Notes: generated by a model from the letters alone, not told the origin. A DNA stretch of 64,000 nucleotides from Anarhynchus alexandrinus (GCA_008711295.1 VUYV01000069.1:2509403-2573402); one strand, 5' to 3'; positions 43,201 through 58,200 are shown, counted from the stretch's first letter. A program made the numbers and translations.

Positions 43201-46200
43201 AGGCTCACAAGGGAAAGGGTTTCGCAACCAGAATGAAGCAAAGTAGCCAGGAACCAATATGTCTCACCCATTTCTTTGAGCTCATACTTTTGAAGTACAA
43301 CCACTGAAAGCATTTAAAATAAAAAATGTTCTAAGATAGCTTCCTTTATTTTGCAGCATCTCAAAATATTTATGCATATCCTGGTGTTTTTTGCAGAGCC
43401 TCCATCATTGTAATGTGTTTATCTTGAATGCCTGAGATGGTAAAAGTTACTGTTTATACTGAATTCCATCAGCCAATACCCAAACAGCTCTCTAGAGGGT
43501 TTTTGGTAAGCAAATTAACACTTACTAGAATTCTTTAAATCTCTTCTATTTTAATCCTTTTATTTCAAAATTAGTTCATCTCAAATTTAATATTTGGTCA
43601 CTTCTATGGCTTTCACTTGGAATAGAAAAAAATATCAGGCTTACCACCACACAGCAGTTTTTTCTTCTGCATAGCAACTAACAATGCTGTTATATACTTT
43701 ATGCACCAACTATCACTTGCATTTGTGCAGACTTTTTATGCTCCTTTAAGAAGTGGAGGATTGAAAATGCTGAACTAGCAAGAGTTACACAAATAAGACT
43801 TAATGGATAAGTGACAATCTGCTTGCTGAACTGCCCCCAAAGGAGGAAAAAAAAAGAAAAATAAATCAGTTTAGTAAAGCTTTTTCCTTTATAATTACTT
43901 GAAAACTATAAGGCAGATTCCCTTCACAGACACACTGCCAGCAGTAGATCAAAACAAAACTGTATTTTGAGAGCCTTTGTCTCTTAAAAACAAATCCCTA
44001 AATTTAACCAACTGTATTCTTGTAAATGAGCAGCTTGCACAGAGCAGCGCTTCAAGAATTGTTCCTTGGAAAGCACTACTGTGAGCAACACTATTCCCTT
44101 TAGCACCTGCTGGCCCATGTACCAAGCACATAATTTCAGATCCTTATCCGCAGGCAGCCCAGGGTAACCTTACCTGGGTTAGTGTACAGGTGACTCTCTA
44201 CAGTTTTCCCAATACTCTGCAGTTTAACAGCTTGAAGGGACTCATCCCCATGCATGACTGTTGGCAAGCTGCCCAGAGCATCGTGAACCAAATTTGCCAC
44301 TTCTCTTACATCAAAGAGCTTCAAAAGTTCAGAGTATACCGATGGGAATGAGCTGAGAAACACAGCCTAGAGGAAAAGGGCAATAATGGACAGTCAGATA
44401 TTGCAGTACAGTTTTGACATTTATAGAATTTAAATAACTATAGAAATTTAAGTAATTGCAGAAAAATGCCTGGTTTTAGATTTCAAGGATAGTTAGTAGC
44501 TATAAAAATGGTCATATTTTCAGAAGAAATATCCTCATGTTCATTAATGGGCTTACACTTGTGACTAGTTTTCTTTAAGCATTATCTAATGACTGTTCAT
44601 TTCTCCCACGACAAAGTGAAAGTAAAAAGTTCAACTTAGAACAAAAATATTCACACTTTACAGATTCCTCACTATCTATGTGAGAGGAAATTTTTAAAAG
44701 GATAACAGAAGCCAGCAGATACTAGGGCAAAAATATTTGAGTGGAGTTGTTTTGGTTTGTTTTGCTTTAGATAAATAATACACCGGCCATTTTTCAAATA
44801 ATGAACATTTTTATTCTGGAGTGAGACAGCACTGGCAGTCTTGGTTCACTTTAACAATCCTAAAATAGGGTTAGAAATTCATTGGTGAGTATAATGAACA
44901 TGGAATCAAAACACTGGAAAATAAAGGAGAGTAACTCCAGAGAAAGGAAGCTAGAACTGACATTCCCTTCTTCCTCTCCAAATCCTGCTGACTGAGAAAA
45001 GCTACTCATACCTCAGACCTTCTTCACACTGGTGTCAGAAAAGATGACATATAAGGTTAAAGATATTGAAGAATTCCAAATGTGGCTGTTTATGTCATTT
45101 TGCTATTATCTTTTCACTCCACCTGCCTACATGCTATAAGATGGAATAACCACCTCTCGACTCTGTTCTTTCTGATTTGCCATTTTCTTGGAAGAACAAT
45201 TTTCTACAGAGCTTAAGAAATTAATAACTCTTAACAGGTCTTAAACACCTTTGGTTACAAAAACAGGGGAAGAGGATGCCATTTCTATGAGCTGTAGAAG
45301 TTGGTAAATCTATGGCACTTAATGTAGACAGCTGTCTCCCATGTCTTTTGCCTCTGCACTTTACCATAAGTCAATTTTAGTAGTCTTAATTGAAATAAAG
45401 ATACCAGCTGAGCATTAAAACATACAGTTCATCAAGACTTAAAAGTTTTCTGTAAAGCATGAAAACTCTGATAGTCTTTCGTATGGCTCAAATTATTCAG
45501 TTCCAACATGGTTAAACTAAGCTATAAAATGCCCAAAACAGAGAAATTACTTTATTTGGATCCAGCAATATCAATATTATAATTATAATATAATTACAAT
45601 TCAAAATTAAATATTAGATTTAGGATTGTCTACACCAAGCATATTTAGAAGCTGCTGGTATGAAAATTTCATGCTATAGGACAAAAGGTATGAGGATGAG
45701 CTGAGAATGCCATTTTGCTCTAGCAAAACCACTTTTTCTTTCCTGGGCATAGAGGTAAGGACACGATACATTTTCTATATTGGAAGTGGAAAGTGGCAAT
45801 AAGCAAGGCACGCTTGAAAACTTACTTGTAGTTGGGATAAAGCACTAGCTCCTTTGCTCTCTTGGGAAAGGAAGAAGCGTACTGACATAAGAAGCTCTTG
45901 AATACAGCAGCGAAATTCCTCCTCATTTTGTCCACCAGTGGCAATAGAGAATAACCTTCGAGACTGAACTATATATTTAAAGATATACTCCTGTGCCTAC
46001 AAATGTCAAAATCAGAGATAACTTGTAAAAATGAATAAGCTCATCTTCAAATAGAACACATGCAATGATTATATCATTCAAATAATGATATTAAAAGGGT
46101 CTGAAACAGGACACCATGTTATTTAATTCTAGCAAATCTTTCTATTTAAACACTAACATTTCAAAAGCATACACAGAAACGCTCTTCCCTTGCCTTTCAT

Positions 46201-49200
46201 AATCTCTACAAACCAGGGAACACAAATGGAAAACTGCAAAATCTCAACACTGCCCCATCCCCCTGTCCCTTGCTACAGAAACACCTATTGCATAAATATA
46301 CAATGTAAGAAATAGGCTCAAAATTTTAAGCTGTTCTTGGAATTTCTCTGCTTGTTAAAAGTTGTTTTTCTGTCAACTGTTTTCCAGTTAATATATTAAA
46401 AAAAAAAAAGAAGCTTAAATTAAGTTGCAAAACCGTTGGAATGTAAATTAAAAATACAACACTTTCTTATTAGCAAGATGCCTAATTAACACCAGCACAG
46501 AAAAGCACAGAAGGGTACCACACTAATATTTTATTTCCAGATTGTAGCACCTGTCCCAGATGGGATTATTGTGTTGTACAACTCAACCCGACTCCACGTT
46601 GTGCTCTGTTGATGGTACAAAACGGGACAACAAGAGCAACCCAAACCACCATTTTCAGTAGAATTCCCCGGGGTCAGGACCGAACCATTAAGTCAGCATG
46701 CATGTCTGCCATTTAGATTCAGTTACGCAACAGATGCTAATACCACCAATGCAATCTGTATTTGATTTGTTAGATCTAATTCCTTCTCGTGTATATCCTC
46801 CTCATTCAGTAAGGAACATAGAGCTCCAGAGTCTAGCAGTAGTAAGCTCCATTGATCAACTTAGTGACAAAGAAAGCGACGAATAAACTGACTGCATTGA
46901 AAAAGTCCGCAGCTCCCTAGAATTAGTACTACCATTCCATCATTTATACATACTCTGCTTCATTTCCTAAGTTAAACCTGTTGGTACTGTATGAATACAT
47001 CATTCAAATATATAATTGCCTTCGATGATTTTTATTACCTTTAGTACTTCCTGTATGTGCTCGTGCAGCTCCACTTCAGTGACTCGATCAATATGCCACT
47101 TTAGTACTTTTATAAGATCTCTGGAACACCACATCAGAAAAAATTATGACACAGAAGTGGGAGAAGGGTTAACTTTGTATTTAAAATGCGAACCAATAGC
47201 TGTCATATGAGAAACACTGACAAAATATAAAAGGTATGACCAGATTTCACTAATCACTACAGGCCCAATATTACACTTAGTTTTCAGTCTGCTGAAAGCC
47301 ACCTAACAGATCTCTGATGAACAGGAAATAATATCAGCATTACATATGCAGTAGAAAGATTTTGACAGGGATACACAAGCTCAGTTAAGCCAGAAGAGTC
47401 CCTGCCAGCATGGACTACCCCTGCTATTCCATACATTGGTTTGCAGTCTCATTAAACTGCGCTGATTTTAGTGGAAGTCTAGGGAGCAAATAAATACAGA
47501 GAGTATGGCAGAGGAAGTGACGGTGCACTGCTCTACACAGGCAGTGAACACAGTTGCAGCTGGATGATGTTAAGGCTCCTACGTTTTTCAAAGTAATTCA
47601 AATAAAGAAATCCACCGAAGAAAAATATTTAAAAATGAAGCCAATGTTACAGCATTAACAAGTAAGCTTTCTGGTAATTTAAATGTATTTTACTCTGTTT
47701 TAACGGCCTAAATCTGGGCATTCATACAAGTATTGCATTTGATTTCTAGTGATACCGTTTAATTTAGCCTAATGATTGATTCTGCTTAGTTTACCAATAA
47801 CTGTCAGTATTCAAATCGGATAGAAAAAGTACAGACTTCACCTGTATGCAAGTGCTCCTGCAAAATGACTTTCAATGTAAGTGTCCATTACTGGCTTAAA
47901 GTGGTGAAACTTGCTGTCCTGCAGCAAATTTATTATGTGAACCTAAATGTGAGGGGGAAAAAGAAAAAAAAAAAGCTTTTTTTTTTTTTTACTTTGTTCT
48001 TAAATAGTGTTAAGCATCATCACAAAAAGAAACTTACCAAACAATCAAATACTTTTGATCCATATTTTTGAGAGTTTTCATCTAAAATCCCAAATAAAGT
48101 GTCTAGTGTATCTTGTAGAAACTGATTGGAGAGAATAAGAGACAGTTTGTTACTAAATAGGTATTTTTGTGTCATGGAAATACATTATTTTCCTCATCTT
48201 ATCTAAAAGGATAGAAAGGTATATACCTTCACTATTTCTGAACCATCAATCTCTTTTAATTTTGAGAGGCAGCCTGCAATTTTGTCTGGGTGTGTTCTCC
48301 ATTTCAGAAGGTCAAGCATATCTCCTGCAAAAACAAAATGCAAGATTAATGTTGGAAGCAAAGCAGCATTTTAGATTTTAAATTATACTATTACAGTCCA
48401 CTCAGCAAAACTTGGCATCATTAAAAAAAAAGAAAACATCTCAAGATTTGCTATAATATGATCTACCCAACAACAAATTTCCATTCCATCCCATTGTTGC
48501 TCCACCAATAGAAACACGAGAACACAATACTGGGCCATTAAAATCAGTCTCCTGTGGCAACTGTATCATGCAATCTTGTGAGATATTTGTCAACTAAAAT
48601 CTTAAGAAAAGTAATTATTTTGCTGTCTCTTGTCCCATTGAAGGATGCCTTCCAGAGCCGTCCTCTGACAGCTAGAAATAGTCTCCTAATTATTAGTTTG
48701 AATATATTTAAAATACTCATCTTCCTGTCTTTTTAGAGAACACAGACAATGCCTCTAAGATCCCGCTTTATTAATAAGCAACACAATCTCTTCTGAAAAA
48801 TAAACTCTTCTAACCTAAAACATACCTGAGTGTCTTTGCACTTTCTCCAGTTTTAATTCATTCTCTTTCCACTTTCTTGACCAAAATGGTAACTATATTA
48901 CAGATGAGATTACATCACTGTTTTCTATATCATTAGCAAGCTCACATGTCTGCTGTAAACAGCTGACATATGTTCTAGAATTTGAGGGTTTTCCTAGATA
49001 CATCATATTGGTGACACAAATAGGTCTTTCTCCTGTTTAATACTGTTCAGCTCCCTGGCTACAGCAGAATCCCCCAGAGTCTCCATTCGGGTATGATTCT
49101 GCCTTTTGTACCATTAGATTTGATCTAATTTCTACTCTTTCTTACTAATTATTTAAATCAAAGTTACCTTGTTTTGCCTGTATCATGTTTTGATTTTGTC

Positions 49201-52200
49201 CCTCTCAACCGATGAGCCCTTTCAACTACGTATTAGCAGCAAATTTCATTAACAGGCTCTCTAGTGTCTCAGGTTTTAGTGAAGTTACTCTCATCCCTAC
49301 CCCATTCCACCCCTTTAAAAAAGAGATCAACCCCAGGCCTAATTCTTCAGATCTAGTAGTACTTTCCTTCCAGTCAGGAAGGAAATTCCTTCTACTACAG
49401 TGCAACCTGCTAGTTCCCTTTTAGCTTTTATTTACCAGTTTTAAAATTCTTATTCTAATCCCTATCTTTTCTAATTTCCCATGTGGTGTGTTATTGAGGT
49501 CCAGATGGTTTAGATCCGCTATGTTTCCCCTGAAGAATAATAATAATAAAAAAAGCTTTGAAAAGAAAGATTAAGAAGTTTATCCTGGCACGATATGCTT
49601 TGGTAAAGTCATCTTACAGCACATTCCATTTAGCTACATGTCCATTTTTCCATCTATGATTTCTTGTAAATACTTGCATAAAATTCATCAGAAGGTGATG
49701 GTCCAGTTAACATATCTGCTCTTCCACCTGTCTCAAATGTAAGTACTATATTTATTACTCTTTGGTCATACGTTATTGCTTTCAGCTTCAGAGATATACT
49801 AAAAAAAACCACCTTGCTATGAGATTTCATGTCCCATACCATTCAATACCCTAAAATAGAGCTTTGCAAACTTGGCCTGGCTTTTCAGCAGTTTTCACTT
49901 GATCCTGACCCTTACTGAACTCTGACACATTGCTGTCATTTTTCTCCCTCTGTTGCAGGTTCTCTGCTTACTCCTCGCATTTTCTGCCCGTGACTCACTC
50001 GTTCAGGTCCGCAGCACTCCTTTCAAGTCGTATTTAGTAAAAGTTGCACATATTTTTGAACAGTTGAATCAAATACATCCCAAAGCTCCTTTACATTCAG
50101 GCTTCCTACTTCCACGTTTCACTAACCAGCTTTTCAGAATTTCTCAAAGCCTGCCCGTTTGAAGCAGAAAACCTCAAGCATCGTCCAATCATTCTATCAG
50201 TTTAAGCTGAACTACCGTCTAGTTGATCACCGTCCAGCATTGTCTTAGATGGATCCAGTTCTTCTGAGATGGTCTCACTACTTATCAAACTAAGAAGCTA
50301 ATAGCAAGTTTTCTTCTTGGTTCAGCAACTATTTGGGTGCTTTCTACCACAGGCTGTTTTCACACTCCAGTAACATTTGAGCCACATCCATCTTTGTGTC
50401 ATTCTTTCCCGGTTTGCTCCAGGAAAGCTCCTCTCTCCCACAACAAAAAATGAAGTAATATTTCTGTTTTTCAGAATATTAAATCAATCTCCACCTACAT
50501 TCAAACTTTGCCAGAGGTGTTAATGGCAAACACCCTACACACTATTCCACTAATATTTTGCTGCCTCAATTGATTTTGGTGGGCACTAATTGTTTTTATG
50601 CATTTATACATTTCTTTTTTTTGTTTTGCTTCATGCTGTGCTAGTATGGAATGGTTTGGATTAAAAGAGACCCCTGAGTTGCAGGAAGAGGTTCTGCACA
50701 TGCATCAGAGGCACATCCCAAAGATCAAGGACCAATGATAGGTCTTATTATTTCTTCTGTCAGGAATTGTCAAGAAACAAGCATTGCAAATCCAGTGAAC
50801 AGCATTTGTCTTTTGGATAATTAAATGGACTTCTAGACTTTATTCTGTTTAAACCTCAGCTTAAGTTGAGGAGCAGTGAGACTAGCTGAAGCTGTCAGTT
50901 CATAGCCGGAAAAACACTGCTTTACAGGTTTGCCGGAGGAACTCGGTGGAAGATAGTTGACACACAAAATTAGGGATTTGTTGGGGGATTTAAAAAGAAA
51001 GAGGAAGCAAATGTAAGACACTCACTTCAAAGCACTTATTTCAAGGGAAACGCTAAGGAGGAAAGACATTGCTGAGATAACGTTAGCGAATAGCCCAAGC
51101 ATAAATGACACGAATACAAAATCTGACATGTGAATCACAAGGGGAAGGGATAGCAATGTGTCATGTATTAAGAGAAATGAGAATATAAAATTGTCCCCAA
51201 AAATAGGCCCACTAGGAAAGCACAGTTTTGGAATAGAGAAAAAGTCAATGCTGCTGGCAAAATTTTGCTGAAGAAGAAAAACATCTCCAGTGCCTTCTCT
51301 TAATCATGATCAGATTTGTACATTTAAAATAGGCTACACCCAACCTACCATTGCTACCAATCAAAACACTTCCCTTCTCAATGTCTGTAATTCAAATCCA
51401 AAGTGCTAGATTTAATAAAAGGTTTAGAATCATGTGTATAAGGAAGTGGTTTGGGATGATCTTTCCATCTCTCCTATAAATCCTGAGACATCAGAAATTG
51501 GCCTGGTGTAGCACTACTGCACTTCAAAATGAAAAAGCCGAATTCCAGAACTGGCAATCTGCATTCCTTTTCCAACAGGCTGCTTCTGTGGTTTCCAATA
51601 CTCCCTCCAAACTGGGGTCATTCTGGAAAGCTGCCCCCTCTTACTTTTGTTTTATTAATCACCAGTTTGGCTTTTTTTAAACGCAGATAGATGGATTACA
51701 CCTCTGCTTTGCAATAGACATGCTGTATGATGTGTTGCTCTGCTGATGAACAGCTGCTTACTGGGGATGTACCGATCAGCGCTGAGAAATGAGTGGATGC
51801 CAGCTTGCTAAAATATTCTGACTTGCTGGATGGATCCTGAGTCTCTGGCAGGCAGAGACTCCTATATGTCAAAAACTAAGTAAGACTGTATTGATAACTA
51901 CTCGGTAGAAAAATATTGTGTTCTCGCTCACTCTTTTGTTTTTTTACAATAATGAAATATAACTATCCAGCTAAGAACGTGGTATATAAAAGCTGGTATA
52001 CTTTTTTGCTAACATAAACTGATTAACTATCTAGGATCAAAAGTCAAGCTAAGGAAAAAGCTAACTGGCAGACAGATTAGAGAGGCACGCGTTCTTATGA
52101 GATATGTTGATGAACGCACAGGCTCCTCTGGTTAGAAGGTCTCTGAAAATTGTTTGGAAATAACCCTAAAACCCTCTCCAAAGTACCCAGGGTAAGGAAG

Positions 52201-55200
52201 TTATGGATCCCAACAACTGGGAGCCAGCCTCCTTCCCCCAGTCCCCATAAATTTAAAATGCATGAGAGCTGATGGCATGTGGGAACAATCAATGAGAGAA
52301 TGGCAGCTGAGTAAAATTTCCCAGCAAGCTAGTAAAGTTGTGGCCTAATGCAGTCACACCCTTTACAAGTCTGGGTTCGGGGTTCTCCCCCACCCTGTGG
52401 CCACACCAATAGCATAATTTTTATTTCATTTCCAGGCTGGACATGGTTGTTTGTAGACACAGGCAGATCTCTGAGAACTTCAGAAAAATCTCCAAACTTA
52501 AAAACAGATTAAAAAATAGCCAGCAATTTTCAAAAATACTAATACAAATGTTTACTAAAAAAAGGAAATACACAGATCTTTTTAATCCTGTATTTTTTAA
52601 CAAATACGCTACATTCTCTCAGGGATAACTGAAATAATGCTCACATGACCAAATATCCACATGCTTTGCTCTATGTTCATTTTCTGAGCATGCAATAGGT
52701 TTTGGCAAATTTTTGTTTAAAAGAATGGGGATTTGGAAACTCACCAAGATGAACTTCCCAAAGAAGATCCTTGGAGAAAATATGAGCCTGTCTATTGAAA
52801 ATATTTCCACCCTCTGAAGTACTGCTGAAATAATTGTTAACTCTTTCAGAGCTGAAAAGGGGATCAATATTATTCAGATATTCTACACCCTCTTACTCAG
52901 AATACGGTTAAAAAAAAAAAAGGAAATTTTATGCCCTATGTCACACATCTATTTAGATTAAGTACAAAATAACTCCTGTACTGTGAACATAAATTAGTAT
53001 TATAACCCCAGACAACAGCGCAATTATTTATCAGTGAGATACTTAAGTTCTGGGCAGCACTTCCATGCATGTGTAAGTACTAGAGGATTCATGTGATTTC
53101 CTAAATCAAGGCCTTTAACTGAAGCAAATTTAGTCTCTGATTGCCTATTAGCAACCTTTGGGAAAATCTTTTATTGGCTAACTTTTATTACTTTGAAGCT
53201 AATTGCTATGAGAATACAGAATGGATGTGCACAGTGAAACAGACCACTTACTATCTGCACATAGTTCTATTTTGGACACTTGCTACTAAATGGTGAAAAT
53301 TAAGACAATTATTTTAATTTAAAAAGCTACTCTAGTTGTTGTTAAACACCTATAATCAAATTGCAAGCAATTAGCAATTTTACCATCATACATATACGAA
53401 GGGTAAAGACAGTCATTCACACACAAGAGAGCTAAGCAAGATCTTAAAACTGTGATAAACAGCTTAGAAAAAAATAATATAAAAGTGTGCGGATATCAAA
53501 GAATGGTCAGAAACACATTACCAAGCAAATACACACTATTTAGAAATTTCTGAAAAGCTGTTTTACTTACTAATGGTAGTTAATATGGCAAATAAACAAA
53601 AATCTTAAGAATTTTATACATAACAATGGTAAAGAGTGAAAAAACACATTTTCAAACATATTTCTATCTGCTGCTCCTTATATCCAGTTTATAAGATTGT
53701 TTTAAGTAGCAGTAAATGTTTGTTGGCTTAAAAGAAGAGAAGTGATACAACAAAAAAGCAATATGTGCCTAATTAAAACCAAACTGCCACAGCCTAAAGC
53801 CTACAATAAGTATTTAATAAAAACTCTACAACAAACAGAATAAGAGGTTTTGTAAAGCAGCTGGGTTTTGATAGTTGATTCCAAGAGTGCTGCATTTGAT
53901 TCCAATAATTCCATGTTAATCTAAAAAGCATTCTTGAACTACTTAAAATCAGTGGTTTATCATGCTGCATTGGTTTCCATCTGGATATAAAAAATTATGA
54001 AGAAAACCAGTTTGTAAAATGGATAGAACATAAGCTATTTTTGAGTACATCCGTGCTTGCTTGGCACGGAAAAGGCTAGCTATCACACTCATTTGAATTC
54101 ATCATGTTTTAAATAATCAACATATCCTACCATTTTGCGTGAGTTTAGTGGAGCAGAGAAAGGACGTAATCCAGAAGGACTCTTTAGTGGTTTTTACTGC
54201 TTGGCTGTTGTTTCCTAGGAAAATTCCCTTTGAAAATGGGAGTTTGAGGTAGCGACCAGAATCCTGAAGGTTTGTGTTTTCTTCACACTGTGAAAAAAAC
54301 CCAGTTAAAATAATTGTACTGCATAGAAACGAAGGACCAAATCCTTAAATTATATGAATTATTGTTGTTTCTCCACCAGAAATTGAAGAATTTTCACTAT
54401 GCCTGTTGCAACTTTGGTTTTGGATCATATCTGACATTGAAGTATAACAAATTTGCAGAGGTTATGTCAAATGAATTGGTACAAGTTTTGGTGTTAAAAT
54501 GTAAACGTTATCTGAGAGCACATGAAATCCTCTGAACAAAGAGGTAACTGTTAAACCTGGAAACAAATATTCCACAAAACTGAATATGTCTAAAAATGAT
54601 AAAATTGAGTGGATCTGCATAAATGAGCTTGCTTGATTTTCCAAATACTGCAATTCAGTAAGAGGGTATCATGGGGTTCGCTTTGGGTGTTTTAATTGAA
54701 CTTACCTTTGTGAAATCCATCATAAATACAATGTCATATAATGGTAAGATTTAGTAAAACCAGTGCACCGAAACGGATACCTAGATTCAATTGCAGTTTG
54801 TAACAGGAAGCTTAATATTAAACAATCAGCAATGGATATTTTAATGGTGACAAGATTATCACTCATTTGTTAATGAATATAGACTTTCTCAACCAAATGT
54901 TTCTGGGCATTTAAAATATGTTCCAGAGGACTCATTACAGCTAATGATTACTAATTCAAATTACCTTGTGTACAATGAGTTCATGGGTGCCATCTGGCAG
55001 AGTCCTCCCATTTTCCTGCATCAGGGGCACGAAAGAAAAGCCAAACAACTTCTTCTCACCCTTTTCTTTCGCTGAAATACATATGCAAATAGCAGCACTT
55101 AAAGTTAATATTATATATTTTAGACAAAATAAATGGATATAATACAACATAAGAAGGTATACTGGAAGCTATTTGCAGCTAGTCAGACTAAGATTATCTT

Positions 55201-58200
55201 AAATTTCTTTTCAGATTTGCACATTATCTCCTGTAATGGTTTCTTTTATCTCACTGTAAATCAGAAAAAAGTATTCTGGAATTATTTGGTATTTTTTAAC
55301 AACAAATAATGGAAGCCACGAAATATGCAGTCTTAGCAATATGTAGAATGCCAGGAAACCCAAATGAGTGTGACCTACCCAGTCCAAGATGAAGAGAAAG
55401 GGGTTCTTTTGTTACAATTATCCCCTATAGTAGCTTCTACCTACTGGTCTCTATTTTACATCAGCCTCAGGCTACATTGCACTTCTATTTTCAAATAAGG
55501 CATCTGCCTCTACAGATATGACTGAAGATGTCACTGTTCCTTACATGAATGTTAGACAGCAGGTAACATTTTTAAAAGTGGATGGCTAAGCTCAAATTCC
55601 AAAACTCATCTATCCCCTAAATATAAAGCAGACTACAAAACTCTGAGATGGCACAGATCTGACTGAAGCCAATGAGTACAGATGCTGAACACTATTGAAA
55701 ATCAGCCAATTTTTCATCAGGTATGTGTATATATGACTTTTGAGTCCGGGTTTGGCACAATTGAGGTGGTGTAGGCAAACATAACAAAAATATCCAACTT
55801 GTACTGCACAGGAAAGATTGTGAAAAAATGTATCACCTGTTTGAAACATAGCACTGATGTTTTTCCTTTATTACTTCATAGCTTATAAAAGAGATCTTAA
55901 AAAGAAATTAATGCAAATTTCTTCCTATATTACCTGTCCCTTACATTTTGAAGTTTATGTACCCAAAATCTAATTATACTATCACTTAATGTGTGTGCTA
56001 CTTTCCACAAAGGCAATCTAAATAATCAAATCTTGCTATATCTACATCACCAAAATGAGCCAAACAACAGCAGCAGTTTAAAAGATGTACAATTTTATCC
56101 ACTTTTCTCTGCAAGCTTGACAGTAGTCAGTACCATAGCTATGAAACCTGTCTCACACAAGTTGGTATGCAGAACGTGGACCCAGACTTCAATTTTTACC
56201 TCAAAATAATCTCTAAAATTATTTAGAATGTTTAGAGAATATTGGAATTTTATAAGTTAAAAAAAAAAGCAATACAAATGTGATGTTGATTGACCATGGT
56301 GTATCTACGTACATTTCCCATTGGTTGGATTGCTAAAAATGTACTAAGGAACAGGTATTATTTTGGATAATTCACCAGGTAGATTCTAAATTTGCATTTC
56401 GAGTTTCCCTGAAATTCTGTTTATATTTGCAGCTGCAATGCTGTCTATTTCTATTTAATAAAACTAGACTGGTTTCTCCTGGTATTTAGGCTTTACCAAA
56501 GCACTGAGCTCCACCAAGTAGAGCTGCAAACCTGAAGAGCTGTGTCATGAAAGCAGTACAGAGAAAGTTCATGCAGCTGTCTTTTTCCTGAGGTTTTATG
56601 GAAACTCATGTGCTGACTGCAGCTGTAACGGAGAGGACTAGCAGAAGTCGGGAACAGCGCTTACTGGAACAGTGCCGGAATTCACAGCGGATGTGTGCTC
56701 CTCTGAATTTATCCACAGGAATAGGGAGCTTCAACAGCTCAGCCCATCTGGGACCATTGTTATGATAAAGCACAAAGGAATGGTATTCGCTGGCTGGTGG
56801 CTCTCCAGAGCCAAATGAGATAAAATCCTATTGAAGAAAAAGTATTGATTAGAGATTAAAGGCAGATTAGTTCACTGGTAAGATGTCATCAAGGACTGTT
56901 CTTCCAAGGAAGGCTATTTAACATTTATATTCATATCATGAATGTCACATGTGGTATAATGCTCAATACCTTAAACCCCACAAAAATAGTGGGGTTAATA
57001 ATGTTAATATGTTAATATTTGCTGATTAGAAAACAAGGCAGGAATCATCCACACCAATGAGAATCAAAATATTATATAGAAGGAATGGGGTTATTAGGAA
57101 GGCTTAAGCAATACGTGTGATGTGGAGTCCCACAACACAGCATGATCCATGCAGTGCTATGCCCAAGCAACAAACAAGAATTTAACTGAGACAAGAACAG
57201 CCCAGGCTTAAGATCTTTAGTCCCCTGAAATAAGCCTGTAACCCTGCCGTTATCAGAGATATGTCCCAGCATGAAAAAAAGAAAGAAATACGGATTCCCT
57301 GGGTAGGAATAAGCAAAACATCGGTTGCCTTTGCAAAACCCACGATAGTCTCTCCATAGCAAAGTAGGCAAATGGATTTGTCTAAGTCCTGACTTGGGGA
57401 TACCCATTAAATCTCTATGGGAAAGGTAAGCTACAGCTTTTCTCCTCAGCAGTTCAGAGGGATCACCTTTGCATGTCAATATCCTATATATTTTTATGGA
57501 GATAAATATACATACAAAAAGATATATACACACACGTATATATATATTTATATATATATAAACATACATACATTGCATGCCACACATTTATATGCACAAT
57601 CTCACTTCACATATATACAAACACACACACAATTTGCACCAGACTATTTGTGTCACCCCACAGCCCTCAACATCATGGAGAATATGTGAAAAAAGTACTT
57701 TCAAATAAAAGGAAAAAAAAATTATGGTAAATATGTATGGAAAAGGTTGAAGGTGAACAGAAATCTTTTGGTACAGAAAAAAAATCTGAGAAACAGTCAC
57801 CTACTAATAATTAAAATATAACACAGTGCCTGTTTGTAAGCTATCACCAGTAGCATGCAATCAAATCTGAAGAAAAGAAGGAACATTAATTTATTATTTT
57901 ATTGATACACGGTGGTGATTTTTGCATCTAGGATCTCTGATTTATGAAAATCAGACAAAACATAGAAAATTCTTGAAATATATTCTGTGTAAGATGAGGA
58001 AATGCATAGCAACTAAGAAGAAATATTATGAAATAAAAAATTCTCCAAAACTTGATCTTGCTTCAACATTTTCCAGCATCTTAATGGAATCATTAGTTAT
58101 TTAGTTGGCACTTAGAGGTGTTTATCTGAATCACATAATTAATCACAGCAATAAAACAAACATTCATTTTATAAAGGTTTTAAGCAAAGTGGAAATACTT

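Larger units (their letters stand above)
37153..44173 (-). other. DOCK4 intron, 7.0 kb
   Basis: Includes an imperfect tandem duplication at 37243-37310 next to exon 11, an AT-rich palindrome at 40889-40913, and a GC-richer stretch at 38580-39600 with no recognised repeat. No coding exon was found. Confidence 0.75.

Noticed and set aside
46698..46886. 62-codon plus-strand open frame
   Set aside because: No known relative, no splice context, length expected by chance in 64 kb.
57072..57587. 171-codon minus-strand open frame
   Set aside because: Its first part is translated TA/CA microsatellite and the rest shows no known domain. It lies in a DOCK4 intron and shows no splice or promoter evidence. 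A solo LTR was considered but no clear TG...CA borders or polyadenylation signal could be defined.
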